From Bemisia tabaci (lineage: Eukaryota > Arthropoda > Insecta > Hemiptera > Aleyrodidae): a stretch of 64,000 bases of DNA. This document shows positions 53,992 to 64,000 of the stretch, piece by piece (positions within the stretch are counted from its first letter, which is position 1; each line of letters opens with the position of its first letter). The stretch covers positions 6,853,434 to 6,917,433 of the forward strand of contig NC_092795.1 in the NCBI RefSeq assembly GCF_918797505.1, given 5' to 3'. Both the position numbers and the translations under genes were made by a program. Below the pieces are notes generated by a model. The model saw nothing but the letters and a program-made list of their open reading frames with translations, did no database searches and was not told where the DNA came from.

Positions 53992-54240
53992 CTGCCGTGT
54001 CAAGGAAAAACGCCGTATGAACATTCAAGATTTGCTTTTCCACGGATAGAACATGTATTTTCAAAGAAAGTCATTCATATTTTTCCTTGAAATTTGAAAT
54101 ATTTTAAATCAAATTGGTAACAAAATCGTTTGAAAACTTTGAAGAAAAATATTCAAAATTTTCTCAGTAAATTTGGTTTTTATGGGAAGAAATCGGGCAA
54201 CTTCTGCAGGCTCATATAGCGTTCTTCCCTATCACGGCAG
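53992..54240. mobile_element. MITE family A, copy 13, with clear 4-bp duplication
   Basis: Ends CTGCCGTGTCAAGGAAAAAC and TTCTTCCCTATCACGGCAG. TGTA flanks both sides (53988-53991 and 54241-54244). Confidence 0.92.
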
Positions 54241-55767
54241 TGTAGTTTATACTTGTTTCTCTTCAAAAAACTAAAGTACGAGCAGAGATTTTGCGACACT
54301 GCAATAATAAATCGTAATTCCCCGCTTCAGCCATCGATTTTATTTTTGACCTGTAGAAATTGAATCAGTCAAAAGTAGAGGCACATAACATTCTATTTGT
54401 GTTTCACCAATTGTCTTTTAAAATAGCGAATGCTAATGGCAAGCTGAGGAAAGTACATGCACTGTTTCTGTAACGAGCTGGAAATAGTAGTTCTTCATTG
54501 CGAAATTTAGTCAAATCTGAGTTCAGCAGTCTCGAAGAACGCTCTTGACCGATTTTCATGCCTACATTTTGTCCAGTCTCTTTTGGCGGGAAGTGCGAAT
54601 CTCGGATCAGCAAAAAAATAAAATTAGAAACGTTTAAATTACAGGAAAAAAACTCTGCTCTTTTTTCTCTCCATTCCCTCTCTTCTCGTCCCCCTCCTGT
54701 CCTCAGATAAAGCGATTGATGATGAAACATTTTACCGAGTAATTTCATTTTTAAATCCGTCTTTACCAGCCAAGTTTTCTGTTTCGAAGTTGTATCGGAA
54801 ATTGAAAAACACGGGGCTGGAGTGGGGGAGAAGGGGAGGCAGGGGGGAGGGGGTATTTACATGAAAAATACCGAGACGAGAGTGGGTATCGATTGAAAGG
54901 AGTCAACCGGAACGAAAAGCTTAAGAAGTAAAACAAGAAAAAAAGGAGACGGAGGGATTCGATTCAGCTCAATCTTCGCTCGTTAAAATATTTCGATTGA
55001 AGTGTTTTTACGCTTTCAACTAATGAAATCCAGTGGGAAACTTATGAGCCCGCACAAGGGCGCCCCGCCGCACTCAAAACTTGAGGAAATAAATTACCAC
55101 CATAGAGCTGAAATTGAAAAACTGCCTCCGCCTCGCCCGAAAAGTAAACGAGGAAATGAAAGTAAAGAAGAGAGTTCAAATATCGCTTCAAATCAGCGCT
55201 GCTGTCGGGTCTCATTCTCACGTGACATTTTGAACAAACTGAGGAAAGAGAAGATTGGGCCAAAGTCACGTCCTAAGACAGCACCATTCACCAAAATTTC
55301 ATGCGGCAATCAATGGGCTAACTGTTGAATAATATACTTTAGGTTGATGTGATATTTGTTGGATTCGAATTTTTATCTTCTGCCTCTTTCTTTTTTCCCT
55401 AAATCCTAAACCTTCTAAAATCCTAAGAATCTAAAATTCTAAAATTTGCGCTTCAGAAACATTGCGCGCGACGCGAAATATCCAGGAGCGTCACTCTAGG
55501 AACCAATGCATGGATCTTATTTAGAAGCGTGAGAACTATAAGCAATACAACAAAAGAATTAATTAATGAATTTAGAAAAAATCCTTTCTTAAGTATTTTG
55601 GTATTTTCTTAAGAAAGGTATTTTTATGTACCCATTTCTAAAGTCGCTAAATCAGTGCATATTAGGGCACTCTGCGACTCCCAACGAAACCTATTCGCCC
55701 ATAGAGCCTTTTTCAAAAGACGCACTCTGATCTTTTCCTCCACTCCCTTACGCCAACCTTTTACTGT
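54241..55767. other. Quiet spacer with a family K trace
   Basis: AGCTGGAAATAGTAGTTCTT then CATTGCGAAATTTAGTC at about 54477-54514 resembles a decayed K right arm. A 108-codon frame at 55002-55328 is Lys- and Pro-rich without a recognisable domain. Otherwise nothing. Confidence 0.4.
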
Positions 55768-56028
55768 ATATCTGAAGACTTATCATCAATGACGTGCTAA
55801 GTGCCAAAAAATGGAAAACGGAGTTAGCACTGGAAATGCATGCTATGTGCCATTGACAACATAGGGTAAAGCGTGCTAAGTGCCATTGCAACGATTTCAA
55901 CGAAGTGCAATGAAACTTAGCACGCTTTACCCTATGTTGTCAATGGCACATAGAATGCATTTCCAGTGCTAAATCCGTTTTCCATTTTTTGGCACTTAGC
56001 ACGTTATTGATGATAAGTCTTCATATGC
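55768..56028. mobile_element. Long near-perfect palindrome, 261 bp
   Basis: Left arm TATCTGAAGACTTATCATCA, TGACGTGCTAAGTGCCAAAA and ACATAGGGTAAAGCGTGCTA pair with the right arm across about 120 bp with few mismatches; the loop is under 20 bp. The terminal base pairing suggests a MITE, but the fold is strong enough to make a long hairpin RNA if transcribed. Confidence 0.88.
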
Positions 56029-56067
56029 GCTGCCGTATTTCCGGAGGAATCCATTCACAAACGTATA

Positions 56068-56275
56068 CAGGGTGATCCATAAGTTCCGCACCACTAGCAC
56101 CAAGCACCATTCCTAAACTTTAGAACAAATTGAAATAGGGCTCTTAAGTCAAAGGAAACCATTTTTGGCACCACCCCCCTCCCTCCCCACAAAATAAAAT
56201 GTCAAGGGGACAGCTCTGAAAGTGGGCAGACACATAAGGGTCACAGGGTTGATGCAAGACTTTTGGATTACCCTG
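56068..56275. mobile_element. TA-flanked MITE with CAGGGTGATCC ends
   Basis: CAGGGTGATCCATAAG on the left and CTTTTGGATTACCCTG on the right are inverted, with TA on both sides (56066-56067 and 56276-56277). The ends and TA target fit a Tc1/mariner-type non-autonomous element. Confidence 0.8.
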
Positions 56276-56351
56276 TATGGGTAACCGACCATCATTCAGC
56301 CTTCCTATTTTCCCCGTTTATTTTATTTTTATTTATTTCGTCAATTTCAAG

Positions 56352-56535
56352 GATGCGATGCTTCCATAAGGTTTGTGTCAGAAACTCCCTAGACGCGAGA
56401 GCGGTTCTTAATTGGCAACGCAGGAGATGGCAGCGCACTCTGTCGAGGATGATGAAGCACCAACGCACCTCCGGACCAGCGGCCAGCGGCGTCCGCCCGC
56501 CCTTGACCCCCTTATCACACGAATTAATGGTCATT
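56352..56535 (+). CDS. Candidate 184-bp exon, unrecognised gene
   Basis: A pyrimidine-rich stretch (56301-56340) leads to TTTCAAG| at 56351, and ATT|GTAAGT gives a donor at 56536. The frame that uses one base from the previous exon is open throughout; it includes MRCFHKVCVRNSLDARAVL, then Arg- and Trp-rich NWQRRRWQRTLSRMMKHQ and ends PLSHELMVI. GC content rises in the second half. In phase it follows the candidate at 39132. An alternative reading starts at the ATG near 56428 (MAAHSVEDDEAP), as a first coding exon. Not recognised. Confidence 0.35.
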
Positions 56536-56910
56536 GTAAGTTCGTAGCCCCCCGGTCCCCACCCGACGCAGGGTTCCCGGACCAAGTCGCATCGTAATTT
56601 GTGAGACAGAATTGGGAGTCGCAGTATGGGGCCGGATCGACGCTCCATAACCCGTGGTCGTCAAAAGCGCACAAGTCGATTTTTAAACGGGTCTCGAAGT
56701 GCTTGTTTTCTTACGTAGTTAGTGGCTCATCCGGAAATGGACTTCTGTGGGTTCATTCGTTGCGCTTCGTTTTGGACGTAGTAGGCACCCGCCGGCTAGG
56801 CCGCGCGCCGCAAAGAGGAACGAGCTACTGAGACCGGTCGGACACGAAATTTTTGACAAAAATTGATTTATGTGTATCTTTTCATATTAATAAAATGAGG
56901 GCTTCGTGAA
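56536..56910. other. Spacer with a family J trace
   Basis: GGTCGGACACGAAATTTTTG at about 56834 and a following ACAAAAATTG stretch resemble the inside of family J. GC-rich near 56780-56830. Confidence 0.35.
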
Positions 56911-57392
56911 CAGGGTGTCCTCCGTTATTAAAATTAGAAAATATTAGGAAATTCGATGTCATCAGGAAATTTCAAGGAGCATCGGTTTATGAATCAGGAA
57001 ATTCCAAGTGCGTCAAGTATTTCTCCACCACACGCAGTCCAATATAATATTCAAAAGTGAAATATATGTATTATCCTGTCCATCAAATTCTGGTTTGTAA
57101 CATCAAACGATTGTCAATTTATTCGCGTCATAAAGCAAGAAATTTAATTTGAAATATCCGAAAAAATTAGGACAATATCAAGAAAATCGGTATTGGATCA
57201 GGAAATTCTGAATGCGCCAAGCATTCCTCTACCACATGCTGTCTAGCACATGCAAAAATGAAACATTTTATTCAATTCATCATATGTGTTTGCTTGTAAA
57301 ATCAAACGAGTTTCAATTTTTTTCGCGCCGTAAGTCAAATCTTTCATTTAAAATCAGGGAAAATCCAAAATGAAATTTTAGCAGGCACCCTG
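56911..57392. mobile_element. Family S transposon, 482-bp copy
   Basis: Ends CAGGGTGTCCTCCG and GCAGGCACCCTG. GGAAATTCGATGTCATCAGG and repeated ATCAGGAAATTC motifs match other S copies. Confidence 0.84.
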
Positions 57393-57449
57393 TCTAAAGC
57401 GAATTTTACGAAAAAACTAATGAACCTAATTTTCAACCTCTATACTTAC

Positions 57450-57616
57450 GTTTCCTTGACAAAGGTATAAACTTCGAAAGTTTTCCCATCATGTTCGACC
57501 ACGCCAATCGACAAGTTCCTCTGTGCGCCGCGCTCTGCTCTGAGCAGAAACAGCGTATCTGCCTCAGGTTCAGCGCGGATATACGTGGTTCTCGTATATA
57601 GCGTAGTGCAAGTCAT
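57450..57616 (-). CDS. Candidate exon on the minus strand, possibly first coding exon
   Basis: On the minus strand an ATG at 57616-57614 opens a frame of about 55 codons that ends at a donor, GGAAAC|GTAAGT, at 57450/57449. The peptide contains TRTTYIRAEPEADTLFLL, then RAERGAQRNLSIGVVEHDG and TFEVYTFVKE, with protein-like composition. No acceptor is obvious upstream, so a first exon is the simplest model. It would be transcribed opposite to the + candidates. Not recognised. Confidence 0.33.
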
Positions 57617-58527
57617 CGCGACGTGACACCGACAATGAAACGACTTAACCGAAAAAGGACTTAAATGCCGCGGGGATCCCACGGTGCTACAGTGATTTTT
57701 AAATAGACCATGCCTTAACACCCTCGCGCCTCATCACTGACGTCGTCTATCATCTAAACAAGGTCGAATTAGGCCAATGGGCCAAGCCAGAATCAAAGCG
57801 GTCCTTTCATGCGTCTTCTCGGCGGAGTTTCGGGCAAGGAAAGATTCATGAGTAATGTGTTTAGAAATTTCTCGGTATCATGGTGGCTTCTGGCACACAG
57901 TGAAAAATGTCATTGCTTATGGTTACTTTGAGTTAAAGTTTCTATTTCGGTCAAGTAAACCATCATAAGAACTTGGTCGACCGATCAAGTTTCGGTTAAA
58001 TCGACCGAAACCCGTTGTTCTGAGACAGCCGGGGATGAAGGAAGTGTCCTGTTTAACCAACGTTCTCTTGTTTCTTTCGATGTCATTCAAAGTTGCAACT
58101 TGAGAGTAACTTCTGCACATTGGACCATGACAAAGACGATCTAGATTCGATCCTGGCTTCTCTTGTCTGATCATTAACGAGGTTGCAAATTTTCATCCCT
58201 AAGCAAGGGCGGTCTAGTTAGAGGCGTTAGGATGCTTCAGGACCCCAGAAATTCTGACAAGTGGCTCAGGCGGTCCCGGTAGAATTCCTCTAGTGCAGTA
58301 TAGGGGCTCCCAACCCTTAAAAACTCCCCTTAAAGAAAGACTTTAGGACAGTTAGAAGGGCCCGAGGCCCCGAAAACGTAGCAGCATCCCAGGAATTTTT
58401 CAACCAGACGGACACTGCCTCAAGATTTAGTGGATGTAATCCAACGAGAAATTGACCAAAAAATAGTAACCATAAAATAAAATAAAATAGTAAACCACTG
58501 TAGTCTACTTTTTATAGTAACACAAAA
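57617..58527. other. Spacer without recognised features
   Basis: Could include the 5' region of the minus-strand candidate, but no promoter motif is convincing. Confidence 0.35.
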
Positions 58528-58782
58528 TGGACCGCATTGATTAAGCAGATAGGAACCAAGCCACATCAGCTATTGCCTCTAACTGGGCAATTTATTTTTT
58601 TACATGCAAACGATGGTGCGGATTTTTGTGCAAATTTCAGTGAATTTTCTGCTTAGCACGAAGCAAATTTCCCAACATTTTCAATGGAATCCGCACAAAT
58701 TTTCTCTTGTAAAACATCAAATTGCCCCATTAAATTAGGCAATAGCTGATGTGGCTTGGTTCCTTTCTGCTTAGCGCAGCCC
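58528..58782. mobile_element. MITE family Q, copy 4
   Basis: TGGACCGCATTGATTAAGCA and GGAACCAAGCCACATCAGCT pair with AGCTGATGTGGCTTGGTTCC and TTAGCGCAGCCCA. Inner TGGTGCGGATTTTTG and AATCCGCACAAATT are inverted. Confidence 0.87.
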
Positions 58783-60818
58783 AAATGTAGATCAGTTCTC
58801 AATACAGTGTACCCGAAACTAAAACTTAGGTGATCCGTATGACCACTAACACCGAGGATTTTTCTCTTTCTCCCCCTCTCCCTCAGAGCCCTGGCCGGAT
58901 TCGCTGAATCCTCACTCTCAGTCTCTCAATTTCTTTTGGCTCCATCACGGATCAAAGTAAGGCATAGAAAATTCTCAAATGTCTCAAAGATCCGAATGCA
59001 ACATGCTATTTATACGAGACAGGCTTCGTCCCAACGGTGCGGTGGAGCGAGCGACTTTTTTTACGGCGATCCGGGCGATAAAAATTCATCCATCACCCGA
59101 TCCACGCGGCGGTGGCACGCGGTGACTTTACAAACCGGCTCATTAGGGCGGATTGATGATCACCAAAAACGGCGGCCCGCAACACGTGTACACGGCGACT
59201 CGCGACACAGAACCCACTCCGCCCGCCCGAGAGCAAAAAACGGGCCCTCCGTAATTAGTAGTTGGGCAGATCCCACCGTCCCGGCCAAAAACACGCGATT
59301 CCTGTAGGGAATACGACGTGGTTGCGCGGTTTTTGCTCCAAGGTTTGGCAGTTGGAAGCTCCTCCGCAGATTAGGCCGAATTCGGTAATCCTTCCACGCC
59401 CCCACCCCACCCCCCGCGGGATTTGAAACGTTATTTGCTCTTCGGACTCGGCCTTAGCGCAAGTAACAATTCGTCGTTTTCCAGAGGAATGTACGGAACT
59501 GAATTTCAGTCGTGCAAAAATTAAGGCATTTTTCGGTAAAAGGGCGTAAGAGGCTTCCAATACTGCTAAGTTTGGGCAACTAGTTTTCCCTAGTTGTCTC
59601 TAGATTCTCTAGTTATAAGTAACTCATCCGACAGTTCTGTTATGGATTTTTCCCTAAATCTGCTTCTAGTTTTTCATCACCATTGTAAGGAAGCAAGTCG
59701 ACTGTGAATGAGTCTCATCTGCCGCAAACGCTACAAAGAAATTGATAAGTTTCAGCAGCATTGTAATCCTCATTCGCCCTTTTACCGAAAAATGCCTCAA
59801 TTTCACCCGCAAAACTTCGTTCGGTCAAAGGTCAAAGAAAGTATGGGAATTCAAAAATTTTGGAGTAAGGGAATCTCAAAAGCTAGAAATTTCGGAAACC
59901 CTTTGACCACAAATGTCACTGATTCTTCCATTGATCACGCGCAAAGATCAACCAAATTTTTATTGGTGATTTCGCAGTTTTATTCTCGTAAAAATTTTAA
60001 TATTTCAAGCGACTTTGCAACCATGAAACGGAATTTCCTTCGTGTATTTGGGGTTCGATGAATCGAGCAACTCTTTGCAAAAACGACTTAGGAACTTTTC
60101 CATGCTGCCCAGATGGTTCAAGTTTCTGCTTGGTTCTCGACTGATAAACTTGAGGGTCCCCCTAGACTTTACCCTAAAAATATATCGTATTTGCACGCAC
60201 CCGTCCATAAATATCATCAGCACGTTTCTTAAATTAGTTTGCATACAGAACATATGGCGCACAATCGAAGCAGTACTATAGACCCTCCTACACGTCGCTT
60301 TTGCAAAGAATGCTTCAAAAATTAATTACTGTGCCATTTTAATTTAGGATAACAGCGAGGTCGGTGCGCGCCATCGTTGCCAGATTGTGCTGATCCGCAC
60401 TTTTCGTCCTATAAAGCCGTGTAAAATATCTGTATTTAAGTGTATAACCTGGCAACCTTGGCGCGCGGAGCAATGGCGTCGTCGCACTGTAGGATAGAAT
60501 TAGAGAAGCAATGTGTAATTTGTGTAAGGGTGATCTGAAAAAGGGCACCCATCGACTCAACCGAATTTTTCAAGAGACGAAAAACTGAGTCGTGCTGAAA
60601 GAATGCAACATAGAAACGTGAAATAAATCATGCTTATGCATTCTTGCATTGTATAAGAAGCCTTAGGAAAAGTTATGAGCTTATATTCGCGGTGGGGGAA
60701 AAAAATTAACTTCGATGTGTGTCTTTTCTCAAGTCAGTGTGTCAGATTTTTGTTTGTCAATATTCACACATCTAAACCTACCTATTTTTTTTTTAAAGAA
60801 ATCGGTATTACATTATTT
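58783..60818. other. Two-kb spacer with a CpG-rich patch and an S-like trace
   Basis: 59010-59330 is GC- and CpG-rich; a 123-codon + frame there (58936-59307) has no recognised domain. GGGAATTCAAAAATTTTGGA at about 59846 recalls family S. No gene is called. Confidence 0.38.
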
Positions 60819-62702
60819 ACACGGAAAAAAAAGGCCTGCTACCCGAGCGGACTAGTCCGTACCGGTTGCAGGAAAGTTCCTGTGAATATAGCGCTATAGA
60901 GGGTTACCGGGGTTGACGACTGTAATAGTACCTGTGAATTTGATGGTCACTATGCCGGAGTGGACAACTGCGAATGTCTCGCTACGCCGACCGTCCTACT
61001 CATTCACCACTCCAGAGAGGTCCGCTGTGAATACCGGAACTCCCGGTCGTTCATGCGGGCTTATTCGTTCGTTAGATCAGACCAAGACGAATTTTGTAGC
61101 AGAGCTAGACTGATGTAATCACAGTACCGAATTTCTTTTTCTTCCCCCCCCCCTTCTCAGCCCTGCTGCTCCAGGGATCCTCAGGTTTTCCCTGTGCATT
61201 AGACCAGTTATTATTCGTTGAGAAAGCTCTTGTTCCTATATAGGAATAAGAGTTTATTAGTTCTTCAGGTTCGCATCCGTTTTAGCAATTTCGTACTTCC
61301 CGTTCATGCGCAGTTCATGATGTAAGTCAGAAACCCAAAAAAGTCCCGCAATCAAGATCTGGTGCTCCTGTATCAGTTTCTGTTTGATTTTGATAGTTTT
61401 TCCGAAAGATGAGAGTTTTTTAAAAGAGCTGTCAGGCGTCAAAGCTGTTCAAAAGCTCAAAGATGTGTGTGTTTATCAGTCATTGAACACCGTCATGAAT
61501 TTTCTACCAATTTTCAAAATTCGTCACCCTTTAGTTACTTATTAACTAAATAAATAAATAAATAAGCAAAAAATGGGGGGAAATAATTGTTTCATGTAAC
61601 ACATTTGCTTTGAAGTTAACGTGCATCACGCGTTTGTCGATGTCAGTATTTTCTCTCTTTGGATTTCAGCCTTTCAATAAATCAGTGGGACTTAATAGTT
61701 GCGTTACTAATGTCGTGAATGTGTAATGAAATGCCAGTATTCTTAAAAATTCAAATTGCGGATTTTATCATTGATTGATTTCTAAATGAGTGACCAAATA
61801 ACAAATATACAAGCATTATAAAACCATCGATTCCATTAAAAATGAATGAATGCAAATAAAAATTGAATATTAGTTACATTAAATTCCTCACTGTTGTCCA
61901 GCTATGCGTAACTCAAATGGTAAATATTCTCGCGTTGTACTTGATATATGTATAAAGTAGGTGTGCACTTGTTTGCAGGTGTGATGGGGCAAAAACAATA
62001 AAGATCCAAGATACGAAAAATTGAATGATTCTGTGAAGCAAAATGTGAGAAATGAAATAAGAAAGATAAAAATGTGAGTAATAATGTATGAGTGACGAAT
62101 TCTGAAAATCTAGAATATTCGAGGGCCTAAAATGGCCTAATAAACACACTCACCTTGACAATACACTTAATCCTTAACTGCCTACAGCTCTCGTAGAATC
62201 GTCTCAGATTTCTTCAAATACATCAACATCGTACACAAAAACAAAACAGAAAATAACACAGTGTTCACACAGATATTAATATTCCAACTGAAACTTGGAA
62301 AGCAGTTAAAACGGTCAGAACGGTTGGAAGTCAAACACCAATATGGCGCGCGGTGGTAAGTGGACAAAGACCACGCCAACGGTAATTAGTTGGCCGGACA
62401 GACATGCGGAAATGCGGACCAACGCGGGGTTGAGCCCTGATCCTTCTGTGCCGACGGGGGTCGATGCGTCCGGTATCCACGGGGTGGACTTTCCCCGTTC
62501 GTTGGCGCCGACCAGCCGCTCGTCATTACTGAAGTTACGGTATTCATCTCAGACCCGAACAGCCGGGTTCCACAGGCGACCTGAGTACGGGGTTGACAAC
62601 CAGGAGTCACCTGGGTCTTTATCAGACAGTCGTTCCTCAAGCTCGTACCTCAAATTCACCGAGCAGGTCCGCTCACGTAGCGGACCACTTTTTTTTCCGT
62701 GT
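60819..62702. mobile_element. Large TA-flanked element U, 1.9 kb
   Basis: Ends ACACGGAAAAAAAAGG and CCACTTTTTTTTCCGTGT. Similarity continues inward with CCGAGCGGACTAGTCCG against the complement of CGGACC/AGCGGACC blocks. TA/TA flanks are part of the palindromic termini. About 280 bp at the left and 350 bp at the right are GC-rich, while the 1.2-kb centre is AT-rich. No transposase frame was seen. Confidence 0.66.
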
Positions 62703-62944
62703 ACGGTTACGACTAGTTACATTACAGTTCTGTGAACATCCGTTCGCTTTCACTGTTGAAAGAGGTGACACTACTTAAGCGGAAATTATTTTATTCTGAA
62801 ATTTTTGCGGGGAAGAAACTCTTTAATTGAAAAGGAAGTCGCTTGCATCAAACAGAAAGTCGCGCACGATGTACACGATTTTCCTATAAGCAGAAATTCG
62901 CTTACAAGCATGTTTCATATAGCCAATCTCTTGGTTCTACAATA
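62703..62944. other. Spacer
   Basis: No feature recognised. Confidence 0.4.
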
Positions 62945-63193
62945 CTGCCGAAGGAAGAACGCCGTATAAACATTCGAGAGTTGTCAAATTTCCTTCGATA
63001 ACATGTTCATTTCTCAGGAGAGTTATGAATATTTTTCCTTGAAATTTTAAGGAACTTAAGGTGAAATTGCGAGCAAAATCATCTGAAAAATTGGAAAGAA
63101 GTTATTCATAAGTTTACCAGGAAATTCGTGTTTTATCAAAGGAAAATTGGCCATGCCCGGAGGTTCATACGGCGTTTTTTCTTAGCACGGCAG
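62945..63193. mobile_element. MITE family A, copy 14, with clear 4-bp duplication
   Basis: Ends CTGCCGAAGGAAGAACGCCG and TTTTTTCTTAGCACGGCAG. AATA flanks both sides (62941-62944 and 63194-63197). The left end has lost the TGCT after CTGCCG. Confidence 0.92.
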
Positions 63194-63226
63194 AATAAAT
63201 GTCAACCCTCAGCCCTTTTTTTCCAG

Positions 63227-63412
63227 CGGCACCGAACGTCTCGTCCAATAAGCCTCTGAAGTGCCAGTGGAGGAACCGGTTGAACCCTGGAAGCATGAGT
63301 TTCCAGCCATTGCCTAGTGGCCGCAGTAGCACTCTTGCGGCCAAATTGAACATCCGAAAAAGAGCTGAAACTGCTCCACAAGTGAATCAGCTGCCAAGTG
63401 CGTGCGTGACTT
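63227..63412 (+). CDS. Candidate exon between two family A elements
   Basis: CAGCCCTTTTTTTCCAG-type tract and AG end at 63226, followed by more than 60 open codons. The peptide contains APNVSSNKPLKCQWRNRL, then PGSMSFQPLPSGRSSTLAAK and NIRKRAETAPQVNQLP. The nearest donor is CAA|GTGCGT near 63392. A family A element inserted at 63413, and its ACTT duplication overlaps the end of this stretch. The frame also runs on into the MITE, so an interrupted exon is possible. Not recognised. Confidence 0.3.
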
Positions 63413-63666
63413 CTGACGTGCTGAGGAAAAACGCCGTATGAGCTTTCAGACGTTGCCAAATTCCTTTCGATAAAATCCGAATTTACTGAGAAATTTGTGA
63501 ATGTTTTCCCTCCAAAATTTTCAGACAATTTCGTACGCTATTTCATCAAACATTTCTGGAAACTTTAGGGAAAAATATGCATGAATTTCGTCAGAAATAC
63601 ATGTTTTATCAAGGGAAATTTGACAAATATCGAATGTTCATACGGCGCTCTTCCTTAGCACGGCAG
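63413..63666. mobile_element. MITE family A, copy 15, with clear 4-bp duplication
   Basis: Ends CTGACGTGCTGAGGAAAAAC and CTCTTCCTTAGCACGGCAG. ACTT flanks both sides (63409-63412 and 63667-63670). Confidence 0.92.
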
Positions 63667-64000
63667 ACTTATTCTAATTGCACTTGAGTACGCCTCCCGA
63701 TAAAGTTCGGCCCCAGATGAAAATTCAGCGCTCCTGTTCGTCTCGGTCTCACCCACTGTGCGCCGCGCCAAATTTACGGGTCGTTTCCCGCAAATCAATA
63801 AGGTACGCCGAGCGCCCCGTCAAGAATCCAGGCTCGAGGCTTACGATCAGTCGAATCGAATCGAAACGAAACGCCCGACCACTACTCCGCGCGAATGATC
63901 GAAACAGAATCAATCCGCGATTTTCGATTATCGACGGTCGGCGGAGCTTTAATTTACACTGACTCCGGATTAACTATCTCGAGACATGATTGACCTGTTC
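63667..64000. other. CpG-containing spacer to window end
   Basis: More balanced in GC, with GAATCGAATCGAAACGAAAC low complexity near 63853-63872. The 94-codon frame 63678-63962 lacks a recognised domain. Confidence 0.38.

Overview
This 64 kb window reads as eukaryotic, AT-rich, almost entirely non-coding nuclear DNA. The long A, C and G runs, spliceosomal-type splice sites, a tRNA-derived sequence and very many short inverted-repeat transposons fit an arthropod genome with large introns and intergenic space. A hemipteran insect is my guess from overall style, not something the sequence proves. I found no complete protein-coding gene, no reverse transcriptase, transposase or viral-type ORF, no rRNA, no CRISPR array and no bacterial operon. 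Most open reading frames here are chance frames or frames through repeats.

The dominant content is non-autonomous DNA transposons (MITEs). I recognise more than fifteen families by comparing copies inside the window; the letters used are local names. The commonest, family A, has about 15 near-complete copies of roughly 250 bp with CTGCCGTG...CACGGCAG ends and 4-bp target duplications. Others are D, G, H, J, K, L, M, N, O, Q, S (CAGGGTGTCT ends) and a TA-target group with CACTG or CACGG ends (E, F, U). Several are nested with clear target-site evidence: a hAT-like element with an 8-bp duplication at 13641-13974, a palindromic element with an 8-bp duplication at 10207-10528, and a four-layer stack at 42003-46070 whose core is a foldback-type transposon with about 1.3-kb inverted arms and 33-bp subterminal repeats.

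A few short stretches look like real exons. On the + strand, 25113-25174, 39132-39183 and 56352-56535 each have acceptor and donor signals, and their open frames join in one phase-consistent reading, so part of the window may be introns of one gene. The acceptor at 39131 is fused to a donor (CAG|GTAAGT), the hallmark of a recursive splice site. Weaker candidates lie at 14290-14352, 32585-32770, 63227-63412 (+) and 57450-57616 (-). None of these peptides could be named.

By region: 1-9 kb is sparse repeats; 9.8-18.2 kb is dense nested MITEs with a GC-rich patch near 14.2 kb; 18.2-25 kb is mostly quiet, with a tRNA-like relic; 25-40 kb holds candidate exons among K, O, Q, D and A elements; 40-50 kb holds hairpin clusters and the nested foldback stack; 50-64 kb alternates quiet DNA with long palindromes, a 1.9-kb TA-flanked element and two A copies flanking a candidate exon.
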